NCBI RefSeq assembly: GCF_001425205.1
Contig: NZ_LMDW01000012.1
Span: 1,146 to 65,145, forward strand
DNA length: 64,000 bases
From: Variovorax sp. Root411
GTDB lineage: Bacteria; Pseudomonadota; Gammaproteobacteria; Burkholderiales; Burkholderiaceae_C
Direction: 5' to 3'
Shown here: piece after piece, positions 9,255 to 17,228 of the stretch
Layout: each line of letters begins with the position of its first letter
Numbering within the stretch: position 1 is the stretch's first letter
Notes under the pieces: generated by a model
The model's database searches: none
Seen by the model: the letters and a program-made list of their open reading frames with translations, nothing else
What the model was told of the DNA's origin: nothing
Translations under genes and position numbers: made by a program

Positions 9255-9794
9255 ATGCGTCTCACGACGAAGGGCGGCTTCGCCTTGACGGCCATGATCG
9301 ATGTCGCGATGCGCGAGCGGGACGGCCCCGTGCCTTTGGCGTCGATCAGCCAGCGACAACACATTGCCCGTTCATCGCTGGAGTTGCTCTTCAGCAAGCT
9401 GCGCCAGCATGCGCTGATCAAGGCAACGCGCGGCCCCGGAGGCGGCTACACACTGACGCGCAGGGCGTCCGAAATCACCGTCGCTGACATCCTCGCCTCG
9501 GTCGATGGCCAGCCCGTGGCGGACACCGGTGCCTCGCCGAAAAAGAAGGACGCCGGCAGCATGGGCTGCTACTCGACCGACGCGCTGTGGGCCTCCGCCA
9601 AGCACCACGTCATGGAGTTCCTGGGCTCCGTCACGCTGCAGAGCCTGGTCGAAGAGCAACTCGCCAAGGGCGTGCGCGTCGAGCACGAACCGCCGACGAA
9701 GAGACAAACCCCGCAGATCTCCGCCGTCACGCCGATGCGCGTGAATGCGCCGAACTCGGTGTTCGCATGGAACGGCGTGTTCGCCAAGCGCTGA
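9255..9794 (+). CDS. Rrf2-family transcriptional regulator
   Basis: A 179-residue winged-helix protein starting MRLTTKGGFALTAMIDVAM, matching IscR/Rrf2 regulators, with the recognition region RSSLELLFSKLRQH and the wing GPGGGYTL. IscR uses three Cys to bind a [2Fe-2S] cluster. Here the corresponding loop (about residues 85-105) contains one Cys only (GCYSTDALW), the equivalent of the third. Cluster binding in the IscR manner is therefore doubtful. It is monocistronic with no iscS/iscU nearby. The C-terminal tail of about 40 residues is not conserved in IscR. Confidence 0.88.
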   Translation: MRLTTKGGFALTAMIDVAMRERDGPVPLASISQRQHIARSSLELLFSKLRQHALIKATRGPGGGYTLTRRASEITVADILASVDGQPVADTGASPKKKDAGSMGCYSTDALWASAKHHVMEFLGSVTLQSLVEEQLAKGVRVEHEPPTKRQTPQISAVTPMRVNAPNSVFAWNGVFAKR

Positions 9795-9813
9795 ACGCCA
9801 TGCGCCTCCGGGC

Positions 9814-10512
9814 TCAGGCCTGCTGCGCTTCGGTCAGTGCCTGCGCTGCCACCACCGCCTCGGTGCGGTTGCGCACGTTCAGCGCACGGAAGATCGCCGC
9901 AAGGTGGATCTTCACGGTGCCCTCGCTGATGCCGAGGCTGCGCCCGATCAGCTTGTTGGGCTTGCCCTGCGACAGCAACTGCAGCACCTCGACCTGCCGC
10001 TCCGTCAGCACGTTGCGCAGGTGCTCCAGCGTCTGGCTGCCAGCGCCGCCATTGCCACCGCTGCGCACAAGCGCCTCGGCGCCGGCCTGCGGCGCCACGC
10101 CGGCCACGATGCCGGGCGGCAGTGCCGTCAGCATCATCGGCGGCACATACACGCCGCCGGCCAGCACCAGCCGCACGGCCGAGAGCATGACCTCGGGCGA
10201 GTAGGCCTTGGGAATGAAGCCGAGCACGCCGCGTTCGAGCGCGCTGCGCATGATGGCCGGGTCTTCGTAGCCCGACAGCACGATCACCGGCACGGCCGGA
10301 TGGCGGCGGCGGACTTCGTCGATGTGGGCCTGGCCGTCAGCGCCGGGCATGTTGAGGTCGATCAGGGCCAGGTCGAGGTCGTCGGTGGCTCCGGCAAGCA
10401 ATTCGTCGACGCTCATCGCCAGAACGAATTCGATGCGAGGCTCCAGCTCCGACAACTTGGCTTTGACCGCCTCGATGACGAGCCGGTGGTCGTCGGCGAT
10501 CAGGATTTTCAT
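9814..10512 (-). CDS. NarL/LuxR-type response regulator
   Basis: This 232-residue protein has an N-terminal receiver with acidic pair Asp7/Asp8, phospho-acceptor Asp52 (IDLNMPG) and the conserved Lys in FIPKAYS. A LuxR-type HTH follows at about 162-225 (LTERQVEVLQLL, EGTVKIHLAAIF). The ATG at 10512 has a GGGGAAAAG ribosome site. No kinase gene is adjacent, so it is an orphan within this window. It borders the T6SS island, but no evidence links it to T6SS control. Confidence 0.92.
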   Translation of the reverse strand: MKILIADDHRLVIEAVKAKLSELEPRIEFVLAMSVDELLAGATDDLDLALIDLNMPGADGQAHIDEVRRRHPAVPVIVLSGYEDPAIMRSALERGVLGFIPKAYSPEVMLSAVRLVLAGGVYVPPMMLTALPPGIVAGVAPQAGAEALVRSGGNGGAGSQTLEHLRNVLTERQVEVLQLLSQGKPNKLIGRSLGISEGTVKIHLAAIFRALNVRNRTEAVVAAQALTEAQQA

Positions 10513-10755
10513 GATGTCTTTTCCCCGTGTCCCAGCGTGCAGTGACTTGCAGGCGCTGAAGATACCGGCGAATGCCCCGCACAGCAAGGCCGGCGGCCCC
10601 ACCAACGGCATAGACCCCAAGCGGTATGGCGCCGGGCGCAAGCCGTTTGAAAGAATGAACGCCTGTTCGAAGAAACCGGGGACATGGGCATGTGCCATCG
10701 CAGCAGACTCCGGCGCAAGGCATCCTTCGCAACGCATGGTTGAGCGAGCCCACGC

Positions 10756-12096
10756 ATGGCCCGCCTTCTCGACTGCTTCTCCAACTTCATCTCGTTCGGT
10801 CTCGCACTGGACGCATCGATTGCGGCCGGCGCGCCCTTGCTGCCGCACGATGCGGCGCAGCAGCAGGCCCGCCAGCTGCTCGACGCGGCGCGCGCCGCCG
10901 CCGAGGCCGCGGGCACGCCCGCACCACAGATCGAATCGGCGGCCTTCGCAATGGTGGCCTGGATCGACGAGATCCTCGCGCGCCATCCCGGCGCAACCGC
11001 TGTCGCCAACACTGCTGGCGCAGCCCCGCTGCAGGTGCAGCTCTTCAACTCCAACAACGCACACAGCGAGTTCTTCCATCACCTGTCTGCCCTGACCCCA
11101 CAGGACGACCCCGTGCGCGAGGTGTACTGGCATGCGCTGGTGCTCGGCTTCAAGGGCCAGTATTACTTCGAGGATGGCGATCACGGCGAGCTCGGCAAGC
11201 TCAAGGAACTGCACGGCCGCCAACTTCAACTGCGCCCGCCGTCGACCGGCGGTCCGGTGCAGGAGCGCATCGCGCCGCAGCCCCGCGACGTGCCCGACCC
11301 GCCCGGCCCCGGCGACACGCGCCGGCGCGACCGCACGCTGTTGCGCAGCAGTGCCGCGCTGGCGCTGATGCTGCCGCTGCTCTACCTGCTGTGGCTGTGG
11401 TCCACCGGGCCGCCGGCCATGGCCACCGGCCCGGCCCAGCGCGTGGAGCAGCACCTGCAGACTTTCGCCTGCGCCGACCTCACGGCCGGCATCGACCCCG
11501 AGGGCCGCACGCACGTCACCGGCTTCGTCTCGGTGCCCGGCGACCTGCCGCGGGTCGAGAGCGAAGTGAGCGCGATACCCGGCGTGCAGGCACCGCGCTT
11601 CGACGTCGGCCTGCGCGTGTGGCCCCACTGCGAGGTGTTCGCCATCCTCAAGCCCTACCAGGCGCGCAACCGCGAGAAGGCTTACGGGCTGGACGTGGAA
11701 GCACCCTCGGCCCGCGAAGGCAACCTGCGCGAGGGCGACGCCGTGCGCGTGCAGGTGGTGGCGCCGCGCCACGACAGCTACGTCTGGGTCGACTACTACA
11801 CCGCCGACGGCTCGGTCATGCACCTCAACGCCGGACAGGCGCCCACGCGGCTGCCGGCCGGCGAGACGCTGGAGCTGGGCCGCGACGTGCCATCGAGCTG
11901 GCTGGTGAGCCCGCCCTTCGGCAGCGTGCTGATCACGGTGCTGTCGTCGCCGGCGCCTTTTGGAGAAACATCCGGCCGGCCGCCGTTCGAGCTGGCCTCG
12001 GCCTACCTGCTGCGACTGCGCGAGGCGCTCGCGGCGAGCAAGAACAGCGAGCGGCTGATCGCGGACTTCGTGTTCCTCGAAACCGTTCCGCGTTGA
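10756..12096 (+). CDS. DotU/TssL-like membrane protein with C-terminal DUF4384-like domain
   Basis: A 446-residue protein. Residues 1-160 resemble the cytoplasmic domain of DotU/IcmH/TssL (AAFAMVAWIDEILARHPG, VREVYWHALVLGFKGQYYF). A single transmembrane helix lies at about 197-215. The periplasmic part ends in a DUF4384-like beta domain (about 320-420). The canonical tssL at 56667-57998 has an OmpA-like domain instead, so this is a second DotU protein in the same island. It could form an alternative membrane complex or sense the envelope. It converges with tssJ. Confidence 0.8.
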   Translation: MARLLDCFSNFISFGLALDASIAAGAPLLPHDAAQQQARQLLDAARAAAEAAGTPAPQIESAAFAMVAWIDEILARHPGATAVANTAGAAPLQVQLFNSNNAHSEFFHHLSALTPQDDPVREVYWHALVLGFKGQYYFEDGDHGELGKLKELHGRQLQLRPPSTGGPVQERIAPQPRDVPDPPGPGDTRRRDRTLLRSSAALALMLPLLYLLWLWSTGPPAMATGPAQRVEQHLQTFACADLTAGIDPEGRTHVTGFVSVPGDLPRVESEVSAIPGVQAPRFDVGLRVWPHCEVFAILKPYQARNREKAYGLDVEAPSAREGNLREGDAVRVQVVAPRHDSYVWVDYYTADGSVMHLNAGQAPTRLPAGETLELGRDVPSSWLVSPPFGSVLITVLSSPAPFGETSGRPPFELASAYLLRLREALAASKNSERLIADFVFLETVPR

Positions 12097-12155
12097 ACAC
12101 ATTGCCGTCGCCCGCCCACCGCTTCTGGCGGCTCGGCGGCCATGCGGCGCTGCGC

Positions 12156-12668
12156 CTACTTCGCGTCGACGCGGATCGCGCGGGCGCCGAAGTTCACGTC
12201 GAGCGCCTGCGCCTTGCCGGTGGTGACGGGCCGCACTTCGCGCCAGCGCGCGCGGTCGAGATCGCGGAACGCCGCCATCACGCCGATGGACTTCGCATCG
12301 GGCGGCAGGTTGAAGTCGAGCTTCTTCGTCTCGCCGGGCCGCAGCAGAACTTCTTCGCGCTGCACCAGCTCCGCGCCGAGCGTGGCCTGGTCCTTCTCGA
12401 ACAGCGAGAAGAAATCGGCGCCCTCGAAGGGACCTGGCGACTTCAGTGCATACACGCGCACGGTGAGCGGCGAGGCGCGGCCGCGCGCATCGGGGTTGGC
12501 GTCGGCGCCCGCCGTGAGCGTGACGGCCACCGTGGTGACGACCGGCTTGCTTGCGCAGCCCGCGATGAAAAGACCCGCTGCAGCAAGGCCAAGGACCGCG
12601 ATGCGGCGCCGCGTTGCAGCGGCAAGGAAGCCTTCATAGGACGAATGGTATGTACCCAGCGTGCGCAT
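12156..12668 (-). CDS. tssJ: T6SS outer-membrane lipoprotein TssJ
   Basis: A 170-residue lipoprotein with a lipobox LFIAGC (Cys38) after a basic n-region. The mature part has the TssJ/SciN beta-sandwich (VTLTAGADANPD, LTVRVYALKS, FFSLFEKD, LRPGETKKLDF). It anchors the TssM periplasmic arm in the outer membrane. The ATG at 12668 is preceded by GAAGGGAA; an upstream extension is not supported. It is transcribed alone, divergent from tssA by 71 bp. Confidence 0.93.
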   Translation of the reverse strand: MRTLGTYHSSYEGFLAAATRRRIAVLGLAAAGLFIAGCASKPVVTTVAVTLTAGADANPDARGRASPLTVRVYALKSPGPFEGADFFSLFEKDQATLGAELVQREEVLLRPGETKKLDFNLPPDAKSIGVMAAFRDLDRARWREVRPVTTGKAQALDVNFGARAIRVDAK

Positions 12669-12686
12669 GCTATTCCCTTCGTTGCA

Positions 12687-12715
12687 TTGACCGGTCAAGA
12701 CGCATCTTTGATTAT
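12687..12715 (+). promoter_or_regulatory. Palindrome and sigma70-like promoter between tssJ and tssA
   Basis: TTGACCGGTCAA (12687-12698) is a perfect 12-bp palindrome in the 71-bp divergent gap. Its left half gives a -35-like TTGACC. Seventeen bases later is GATTAT (12710-12715), a 4/6 match to the -10 consensus, placing a start about 18 bases before the tssA ATG. The palindrome could be an operator overlapping the -35. The minus-strand equivalent would start too late for tssJ. Confidence 0.4.
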
Positions 12716-12739
12716 CACCAGCGAACTCCAACAGGCAAC

Positions 12740-13777
12740 ATGCTGACCAACGAACTTGCAGCCACACTGCTCGCGCCCATCGGCGAGGCCTCGCCGTGCG
12801 GCGACGATCTCGAGTACGACGCGGACTTCATGGCGCTGGTGGCGGCCGCGCAGGGCAAGCCCGAGCAGCAGTTCGGCGACACCGTCATCCCCGCGGTCGA
12901 ACCCGAGTGGCGCGAAGTGGGCGAGCAGGCCGGGAGCATCCTGCGCCGCAGCAAGGACGTGCGTGCCGCGGTGCTGCTGCTGCGCGCATCGACGCACCTG
13001 CAAGGCGTGCCCGGCTTCGTTGCCGGGCTGCAACTGCTGACGGGTCTGCTCGACACCTTCTGGGAAGGCATACATCCAAAGCTGGATGCCGACGACGGCA
13101 ACGACCCGACGATGCGCCTGAACGCGCTCGCGCCCTTCTGCGACGAGAGCCAGACGATGCTGCGCGAGCTGTACGACGCACAGGTGGGCGTGGCACCCGG
13201 CGTGGGGCCGATACGCGTGCGCGACATCGCCGTCGCCCACAACGCACTGGGCGCCGTCAGCGGCGAGGCCACCTATTCGGCCTCGCAGGTCAAGGGCGGC
13301 CTCGAGGCCATCCACGCGTCCCAGCCCGAACCGCTTCAAACCGCGATGGACGTGCCCGTCCTCCTCGAGAAACTGCGGGCCTTGCTGGTCGATCGCACCG
13401 GCCGCGCCGACGCCATCGACCTGGCCCCGCTTCGCACCGTTGCCCACGTGCTGAAGAAAGCGTGCGGCGCCGCCGCTGGCGCGCCTGACGAAGCGCCGGC
13501 GAGTGCGAATGCCGAAGCCGGCGAATCGCAGGCGGCCAGTACAACCGCCCGTCCCGCCGCCATGCGCGGCGAGATCCAGAACCGCCAGGACGCGGTGCAG
13601 ATGCTCGACCGCGTGATCCGCTACCTCGAGCAGGCCGAGCCCGGCAACCCCGCGCCGCTGCTGATCGAGCGCGCCAAGAAGCTCATCGGCGTGAGCTTTC
13701 TCGAGATCATGGCCAACCTCGCGCCGAACGCGATGGACACCATCGAAACGGTCACGGGCCGCCGCCCGTCCGAATAA
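12740..13777 (+). CDS. tssA: T6SS baseplate/cap protein TssA
   Basis: A 345-residue protein with the N-terminal ImpA domain (LLAPIGEASPCGDDLEYD, WREVGEQAGSIL, VPGFVAGLQLL, FWEGIHPKLD). A variable middle and a short C-terminal domain with RGEIQNRQDAVQMLDRVIRY follow. TssA primes sheath and tube assembly at the baseplate. It is first in the plus-strand unit tssA-tssB-tssC-hcp. The short C-terminus indicates the class lacking the long dodecamerising extension, which is an inference from length. Confidence 0.92.
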   Translation: MLTNELAATLLAPIGEASPCGDDLEYDADFMALVAAAQGKPEQQFGDTVIPAVEPEWREVGEQAGSILRRSKDVRAAVLLLRASTHLQGVPGFVAGLQLLTGLLDTFWEGIHPKLDADDGNDPTMRLNALAPFCDESQTMLRELYDAQVGVAPGVGPIRVRDIAVAHNALGAVSGEATYSASQVKGGLEAIHASQPEPLQTAMDVPVLLEKLRALLVDRTGRADAIDLAPLRTVAHVLKKACGAAAGAPDEAPASANAEAGESQAASTTARPAAMRGEIQNRQDAVQMLDRVIRYLEQAEPGNPAPLLIERAKKLIGVSFLEIMANLAPNAMDTIETVTGRRPSE

Positions 13778-13827
13778 GCCCGCCCTTCCCGACACCGCAC
13801 CCATTCACACCCGCAAGGAGCATCTCC

Positions 13828-14343
13828 ATGGCCAAGAGCAGTCAGAAATTCATCGCCCGCAACCGGGCGCCCCGGGTCCAGATCGAATATGACGTGGAAC
13901 TCTACGGGGCCGAGAAGAAGGTGCAGTTGCCCTTCGTGATGGGCGTGCTGGCCGACCTGTCGGGCAAGCCCGCCGACCCGCTCGCGCCGGTGGTCGACCG
14001 CAAGTTCCTGGAGATCGACGTCGACAACTTCGACTCGCGCATGAAGGCCATGAAACCGCGCGCGGCGTTCGCGGTGGAGAACTCGCTCACCGGCGAAGGC
14101 GATCTGAAGGTGGAGCTCACCTTCGAGAACATGGAAGACTTTTCGCCCGCCGCCGTGGCGCGCAAGGTCGGTGCGCTCAACAAGCTGCTCGAGGCGCGCA
14201 CGCAGCTGTCGAACCTCGTCACCTACATGGACGGCAAGGGCGGTGCCGAGGACCTGCTGGCCAAGGTGCTCGAAGACCCGGCCCTGCTGCAGACGCTGGC
14301 CGCGAGCAAGAAGCCCGAGGACGGCGCCACGCCGGCCGCCTGA
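13828..14343 (+). CDS. tssB: T6SS contractile sheath small subunit TssB (VipA)
   Basis: The 171-residue sheath subunit has the hallmark start MAKSSQKFIARNRAPRVQIEYDVE, followed by ELPF-like KVQLPFVMGVLADLSG and RKFLEIDVDNFD. It pairs with TssC to form the contractile sheath. A ribosome site AAGGAG precedes the ATG, and tssC starts 31 bp downstream. Confidence 0.96.
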   Translation: MAKSSQKFIARNRAPRVQIEYDVELYGAEKKVQLPFVMGVLADLSGKPADPLAPVVDRKFLEIDVDNFDSRMKAMKPRAAFAVENSLTGEGDLKVELTFENMEDFSPAAVARKVGALNKLLEARTQLSNLVTYMDGKGGAEDLLAKVLEDPALLQTLAASKKPEDGATPAA

Positions 14344-14374
14344 ACCCCACTTGAGCAACGAGGAGTAAACCACC

Positions 14375-15868
14375 ATGGCCGAAGCACTCGAACAGAGCGC
14401 GCTGAAAGATGTCGCGTATGCGGGCAGCGATTTTTCGTCGCTGCTGCAGAAGGAATTCAAGCCGCGCAGCGACGAAGCCAAGAGCGCCGTCGAAGCCGCC
14501 GTGCTCACGCTGGCGCAGCAGGCGCTGGCCAACAGCACCATCATCGGCAAGGACGTGACCCGGTCGATCCAGGCCATGATCGCCGCGATCGACGCCAAGC
14601 TCACCGACCAGGTGAACAGGATCATCCATCACCCCGATTACCAGAAGCTCGAGAGTGCATGGCGCGGCCTGCACTACATGGTGAACAACACCGAGACCGA
14701 CGAGAACCTCAAGATCCGCGTGATGGACATCTCCAAGCAGGAGCTGGCCAAGAACCTCAAGAAGTTCAAGGGCGCGGCCTGGGACCAGAGCCCGATGTTC
14801 AAGAAGATCTACGAACAGGAGTACGGCCAGTTCGGCGGCGAGCCCTTCGGCGCGCTGGTGGGCGACTATCACTTCGACCAGAGCCCGCCCGACGTGGAAC
14901 TGCTCGGCGAGATGGCCAAGATCGCGGCCTCGGCCCATGCGCCTTTCATCACCGGCGCCAGTCCCAACCTGATGCAGATGGAGTCGTGGCAGGAACTCGC
15001 GAACCCGCGCGACCTGACCAAGATCTTCCTCACGCCCGAGTACGCCGGCTGGCGCTCGCTGCGCGAGTCGGACGATTCCAAGTACCTCGGCATGTGCATG
15101 CCGCGCTTCCTGGCGCGCACTCCTTACGGCGCCAACACCAACCCGGTGGAAGAGTTCGACTTCGAGGAAGACACGGCCGGCGCCGACCACAGCAAGTACG
15201 CCTGGGCCAATGCCGCCTATGCGATGGCGACCAACATCAACCGTTCTTACAAGCTCTACGGCTGGGGTTCGCGCATCCGCGGCATCGAGTCGGGCGGCGC
15301 GGTGGAGAACCTGCCGCTGCACACCTTCCCGAGCGACGACGGCGGCGTGGATCAGAAGTGCCCGACCGAGATCGCCATCAGCGACCGGCGCGAGGCCGAG
15401 CTGTCGAAGGCCGGGCTGCTGTCGATGATCCATCGCAAGAACTCCGACTTCGCGGCCTTCATCGGCGCCCAGTCGCTCAACAAGCCGGCCGAGTACGACG
15501 ACCCCGACGCCACGGCCAACGCCAACCTGGCGGCGCGCCTGCCCTACCTCTTTGCCTGCAATCGCTTCGCGCACTACCTCAAGTGCATCGTGCGCGACAA
15601 GGTGGGCAGCTTCAAGGAGCGCGAGGACATGCAGCGCTGGCTCAACAAGTGGATCATGAATTACGTGGACGGCGACCCCGCCAACTCGTCGGAGACCACC
15701 AAGGCCCAGAAGCCGCTGGCCGCCGCCGAGGTGATCGTCGAGGAAGTGGAAGGCAACCCGGGCTACTACACGTCCAAGTTCTTCCTGCGCCCGCACTACC
15801 AGCTCGAGGGCCTCACGGTCTCGCTGCGCCTGGTCTCGAAGCTGCCTTCGGCCAAGGGAGGCACCTGA
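14375..15868 (+). CDS. tssC: T6SS contractile sheath large subunit TssC (VipB)
   Basis: This 497-residue protein has the typical TssC segments LESAWRGLHYMVNNTETDENLK, here recognised at about residues 90-110, plus PFGALVGDYHF and RFLARTPYG. The C-terminus ends in YQLEGLTVSLRLVSKLP. Length matches the family (about 495). GAGGAGT lies before the ATG. It forms the sheath with TssB and is recycled by ClpV. Confidence 0.96.
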   Translation: MAEALEQSALKDVAYAGSDFSSLLQKEFKPRSDEAKSAVEAAVLTLAQQALANSTIIGKDVTRSIQAMIAAIDAKLTDQVNRIIHHPDYQKLESAWRGLHYMVNNTETDENLKIRVMDISKQELAKNLKKFKGAAWDQSPMFKKIYEQEYGQFGGEPFGALVGDYHFDQSPPDVELLGEMAKIAASAHAPFITGASPNLMQMESWQELANPRDLTKIFLTPEYAGWRSLRESDDSKYLGMCMPRFLARTPYGANTNPVEEFDFEEDTAGADHSKYAWANAAYAMATNINRSYKLYGWGSRIRGIESGGAVENLPLHTFPSDDGGVDQKCPTEIAISDRREAELSKAGLLSMIHRKNSDFAAFIGAQSLNKPAEYDDPDATANANLAARLPYLFACNRFAHYLKCIVRDKVGSFKEREDMQRWLNKWIMNYVDGDPANSSETTKAQKPLAAAEVIVEEVEGNPGYYTSKFFLRPHYQLEGLTVSLRLVSKLPSAKGGT

Positions 15869-15920
15869 AAAGTCCCCCGGGTTTTCTTGAAATTCCCGGT
15901 TCCGTTTCGTTCTCTCTGTA

Positions 15921-15959
15921 GCTGCCGCGTACCGGTCGTGTTTTCAAACCGCCGGCAGC
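15921..15959 (+). promoter_or_regulatory. Candidate stem-loop in the tssC-hcp gap
   Basis: The 152 bp between tssC and hcp contain GCTGCCG (15921-15927) and its exact complement CGGCAGC (15953-15959) with a 25-base spacer. The gap is longer than others in this unit. It may hold an hcp-specific promoter or an RNA structure that sets differential hcp expression. It lacks a U-tract, so it is not a clear terminator. Confidence 0.25.
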
Positions 15960-16020
15960 CTTCGTCTTCAACCCAGTCATCAACCGCCCGAACGCAAATC
16001 GGGTCCCAAGGAGTAGGAAC

Positions 16021-16500
16021 ATGTCATCTGACTTTCACATCAAGCTCGACGGCGTCAAGGGCGAGTCTTCCCACAAGGACCACAAGGACGAGATCGAGAT
16101 CTCGTCGTGGTCGTGGAACGTGAGCAACGCCTCGGGCGCGGGCTCGGGCGGCGGCTCCGGCAAGGGCAAGGCCACGCCTGGCGACTTCCACTTCGTGCAC
16201 GGCTACGACAAGGCCTCTCCGGTGCTGGCCAAGAACTGCGTGGGCGGCAAGCACTTCAAGGACATGGTCATGACCTGCCGCAAGTCGGGCGAAGGCCAGC
16301 AGGAGTACCTGAAGGTCACGCTGAAGGAAGTCTTCATCTCCAGCGTCGCTCCTGGCGGCGCACAGGGCGGCGATGTGCAGGAACAGGTCTCGTGCTCGTT
16401 CAAGGACATCGAGTTCGCCTACAAGGCCCAGGACGACAAGGGCGCCGGAGCTGGCGAAGTGAAGTTCGGCTGGAACGTGCCGACCACCGAAACCCGCTGA
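16021..16500 (+). CDS. hcp: T6SS tube protein Hcp (TssD)
   Basis: The 159-residue tube-forming protein has the family motifs FHIKLDGVKGESSHKDHKDE, EISSWSWNVSN, DFHFVHGYDKASPVLAKNC and EYLKVTLKEVFISSV. Hexameric rings stack into the secreted inner tube. A strong ribosome site (AAGGAGTAGGAAC before ATG) suits high expression. A divergent paralogue lies at 43552-44109. Confidence 0.96.
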   Translation: MSSDFHIKLDGVKGESSHKDHKDEIEISSWSWNVSNASGAGSGGGSGKGKATPGDFHFVHGYDKASPVLAKNCVGGKHFKDMVMTCRKSGEGQQEYLKVTLKEVFISSVAPGGAQGGDVQEQVSCSFKDIEFAYKAQDDKGAGAGEVKFGWNVPTTETR

Positions 16501-16586
16501 CGGACGGCGGATTCGTCGAGTGCGGAATCAGGCGCGGCTGCCGCGCCCGGTCCGCTTCCTTGCGTGTCCTCCACCGGAGCAATGCG

Positions 16587-17129
16587 ATGGCATTCAGCAC
16601 CCCAATCATCGGCGACAGCGGCGCGCTGCTCGCCACCTACAACATCGACTGGTCGGTCGGCCGGATCGGCTCCAACACGCGTGAAGACGTGATGCTGGTG
16701 CAGGCGCTGTTCAAGATCTTCTACTACGAGCTGATGGGCTTCAACCACGACTTCGACCCGCCGCCCGGCCAGACCGAAGTGATCGCGGTGGACGGCTACT
16801 ACGGACCGACCACGCAAAAGCACATCACGCACTTCCAGCAGCAGATGGTTGCGGGCGGGCGCAAGGTCCTGGCGGACGGCATCTTCGACCCGTTCCGGGA
16901 CCCCGGCACGTCCAGCACGATCAGCCAGTCGCGCTACGCGCTCGACCTGCTCAACAACGGCTGCGCCAACTTCTGCAAGGAGCAGGGGATCGACAACTAC
17001 ACCAACCTGCCCAACCGGGAAGACATGCCGCTGTTGCTGCGCAGCGCATTGAAGCGGGTCAAGAAGACGGCCAGCAAGTACGCCTACGGCGGCGCACCCG
17101 CGAGGGTGCCGGTCACGGGCGGCATCTGA
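16587..17129 (+). CDS. Hypothetical protein with a peptidoglycan-binding-like segment
   Basis: A 180-residue protein not recognised as a T6SS component. Residues about 60-90 (VIAVDGYYGPTTQKHITHFQ) look like a type-1 peptidoglycan-binding motif (DGxxGxxT...FQ). There is no signal peptide and no obvious catalytic motif. It starts 86 bp after hcp with GGAGC before the ATG, and ends just before a strong terminator, so it is the last gene of the tssA-hcp unit. Its position suggests a secreted cargo carried by Hcp or an accessory protein; this is inference. Confidence 0.65.
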   Translation: MAFSTPIIGDSGALLATYNIDWSVGRIGSNTREDVMLVQALFKIFYYELMGFNHDFDPPPGQTEVIAVDGYYGPTTQKHITHFQQQMVAGGRKVLADGIFDPFRDPGTSSTISQSRYALDLLNNGCANFCKEQGIDNYTNLPNREDMPLLLRSALKRVKKTASKYAYGGAPARVPVTGGI

Positions 17130-17157
17130 GTTTCAGCCACGGCCCCTCGGCAACAGA

Positions 17158-17203
17158 CAAGGGCCTGGAGCGATCGTCCGATGGACGGCGCTTCAGGCCC
17201 TTG
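17158..17203. terminator. Strong intergenic hairpin, likely bidirectional terminator
   Basis: The 15-base arms CAAGGGCCTGGAGCG and CGCTTCAGGCCCTTG pair fully except for one G-T position, with a 16-base loop. TTTTG follows shortly on the plus side. It lies between the convergent ends of the tssA-hcp unit (stop at 17129) and pppA (stop at 17229), so it probably serves both. Confidence 0.8.
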
Positions 17204-17228
17204 CCTTTTGTTCGAGGCAATTCAGAAG

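Noticed and set aside
9814..12102. A 762-residue frame joining the response regulator to upstream sequence.
   Set aside because: The upstream part is antisense to the DotU-DUF4384 gene; the receiver domain starts normally at the ATG at 10512.
14219..15796. A 525-codon minus-strand frame in the tssC region.
   Set aside because: Antisense to tssC, whose protein is unmistakable.
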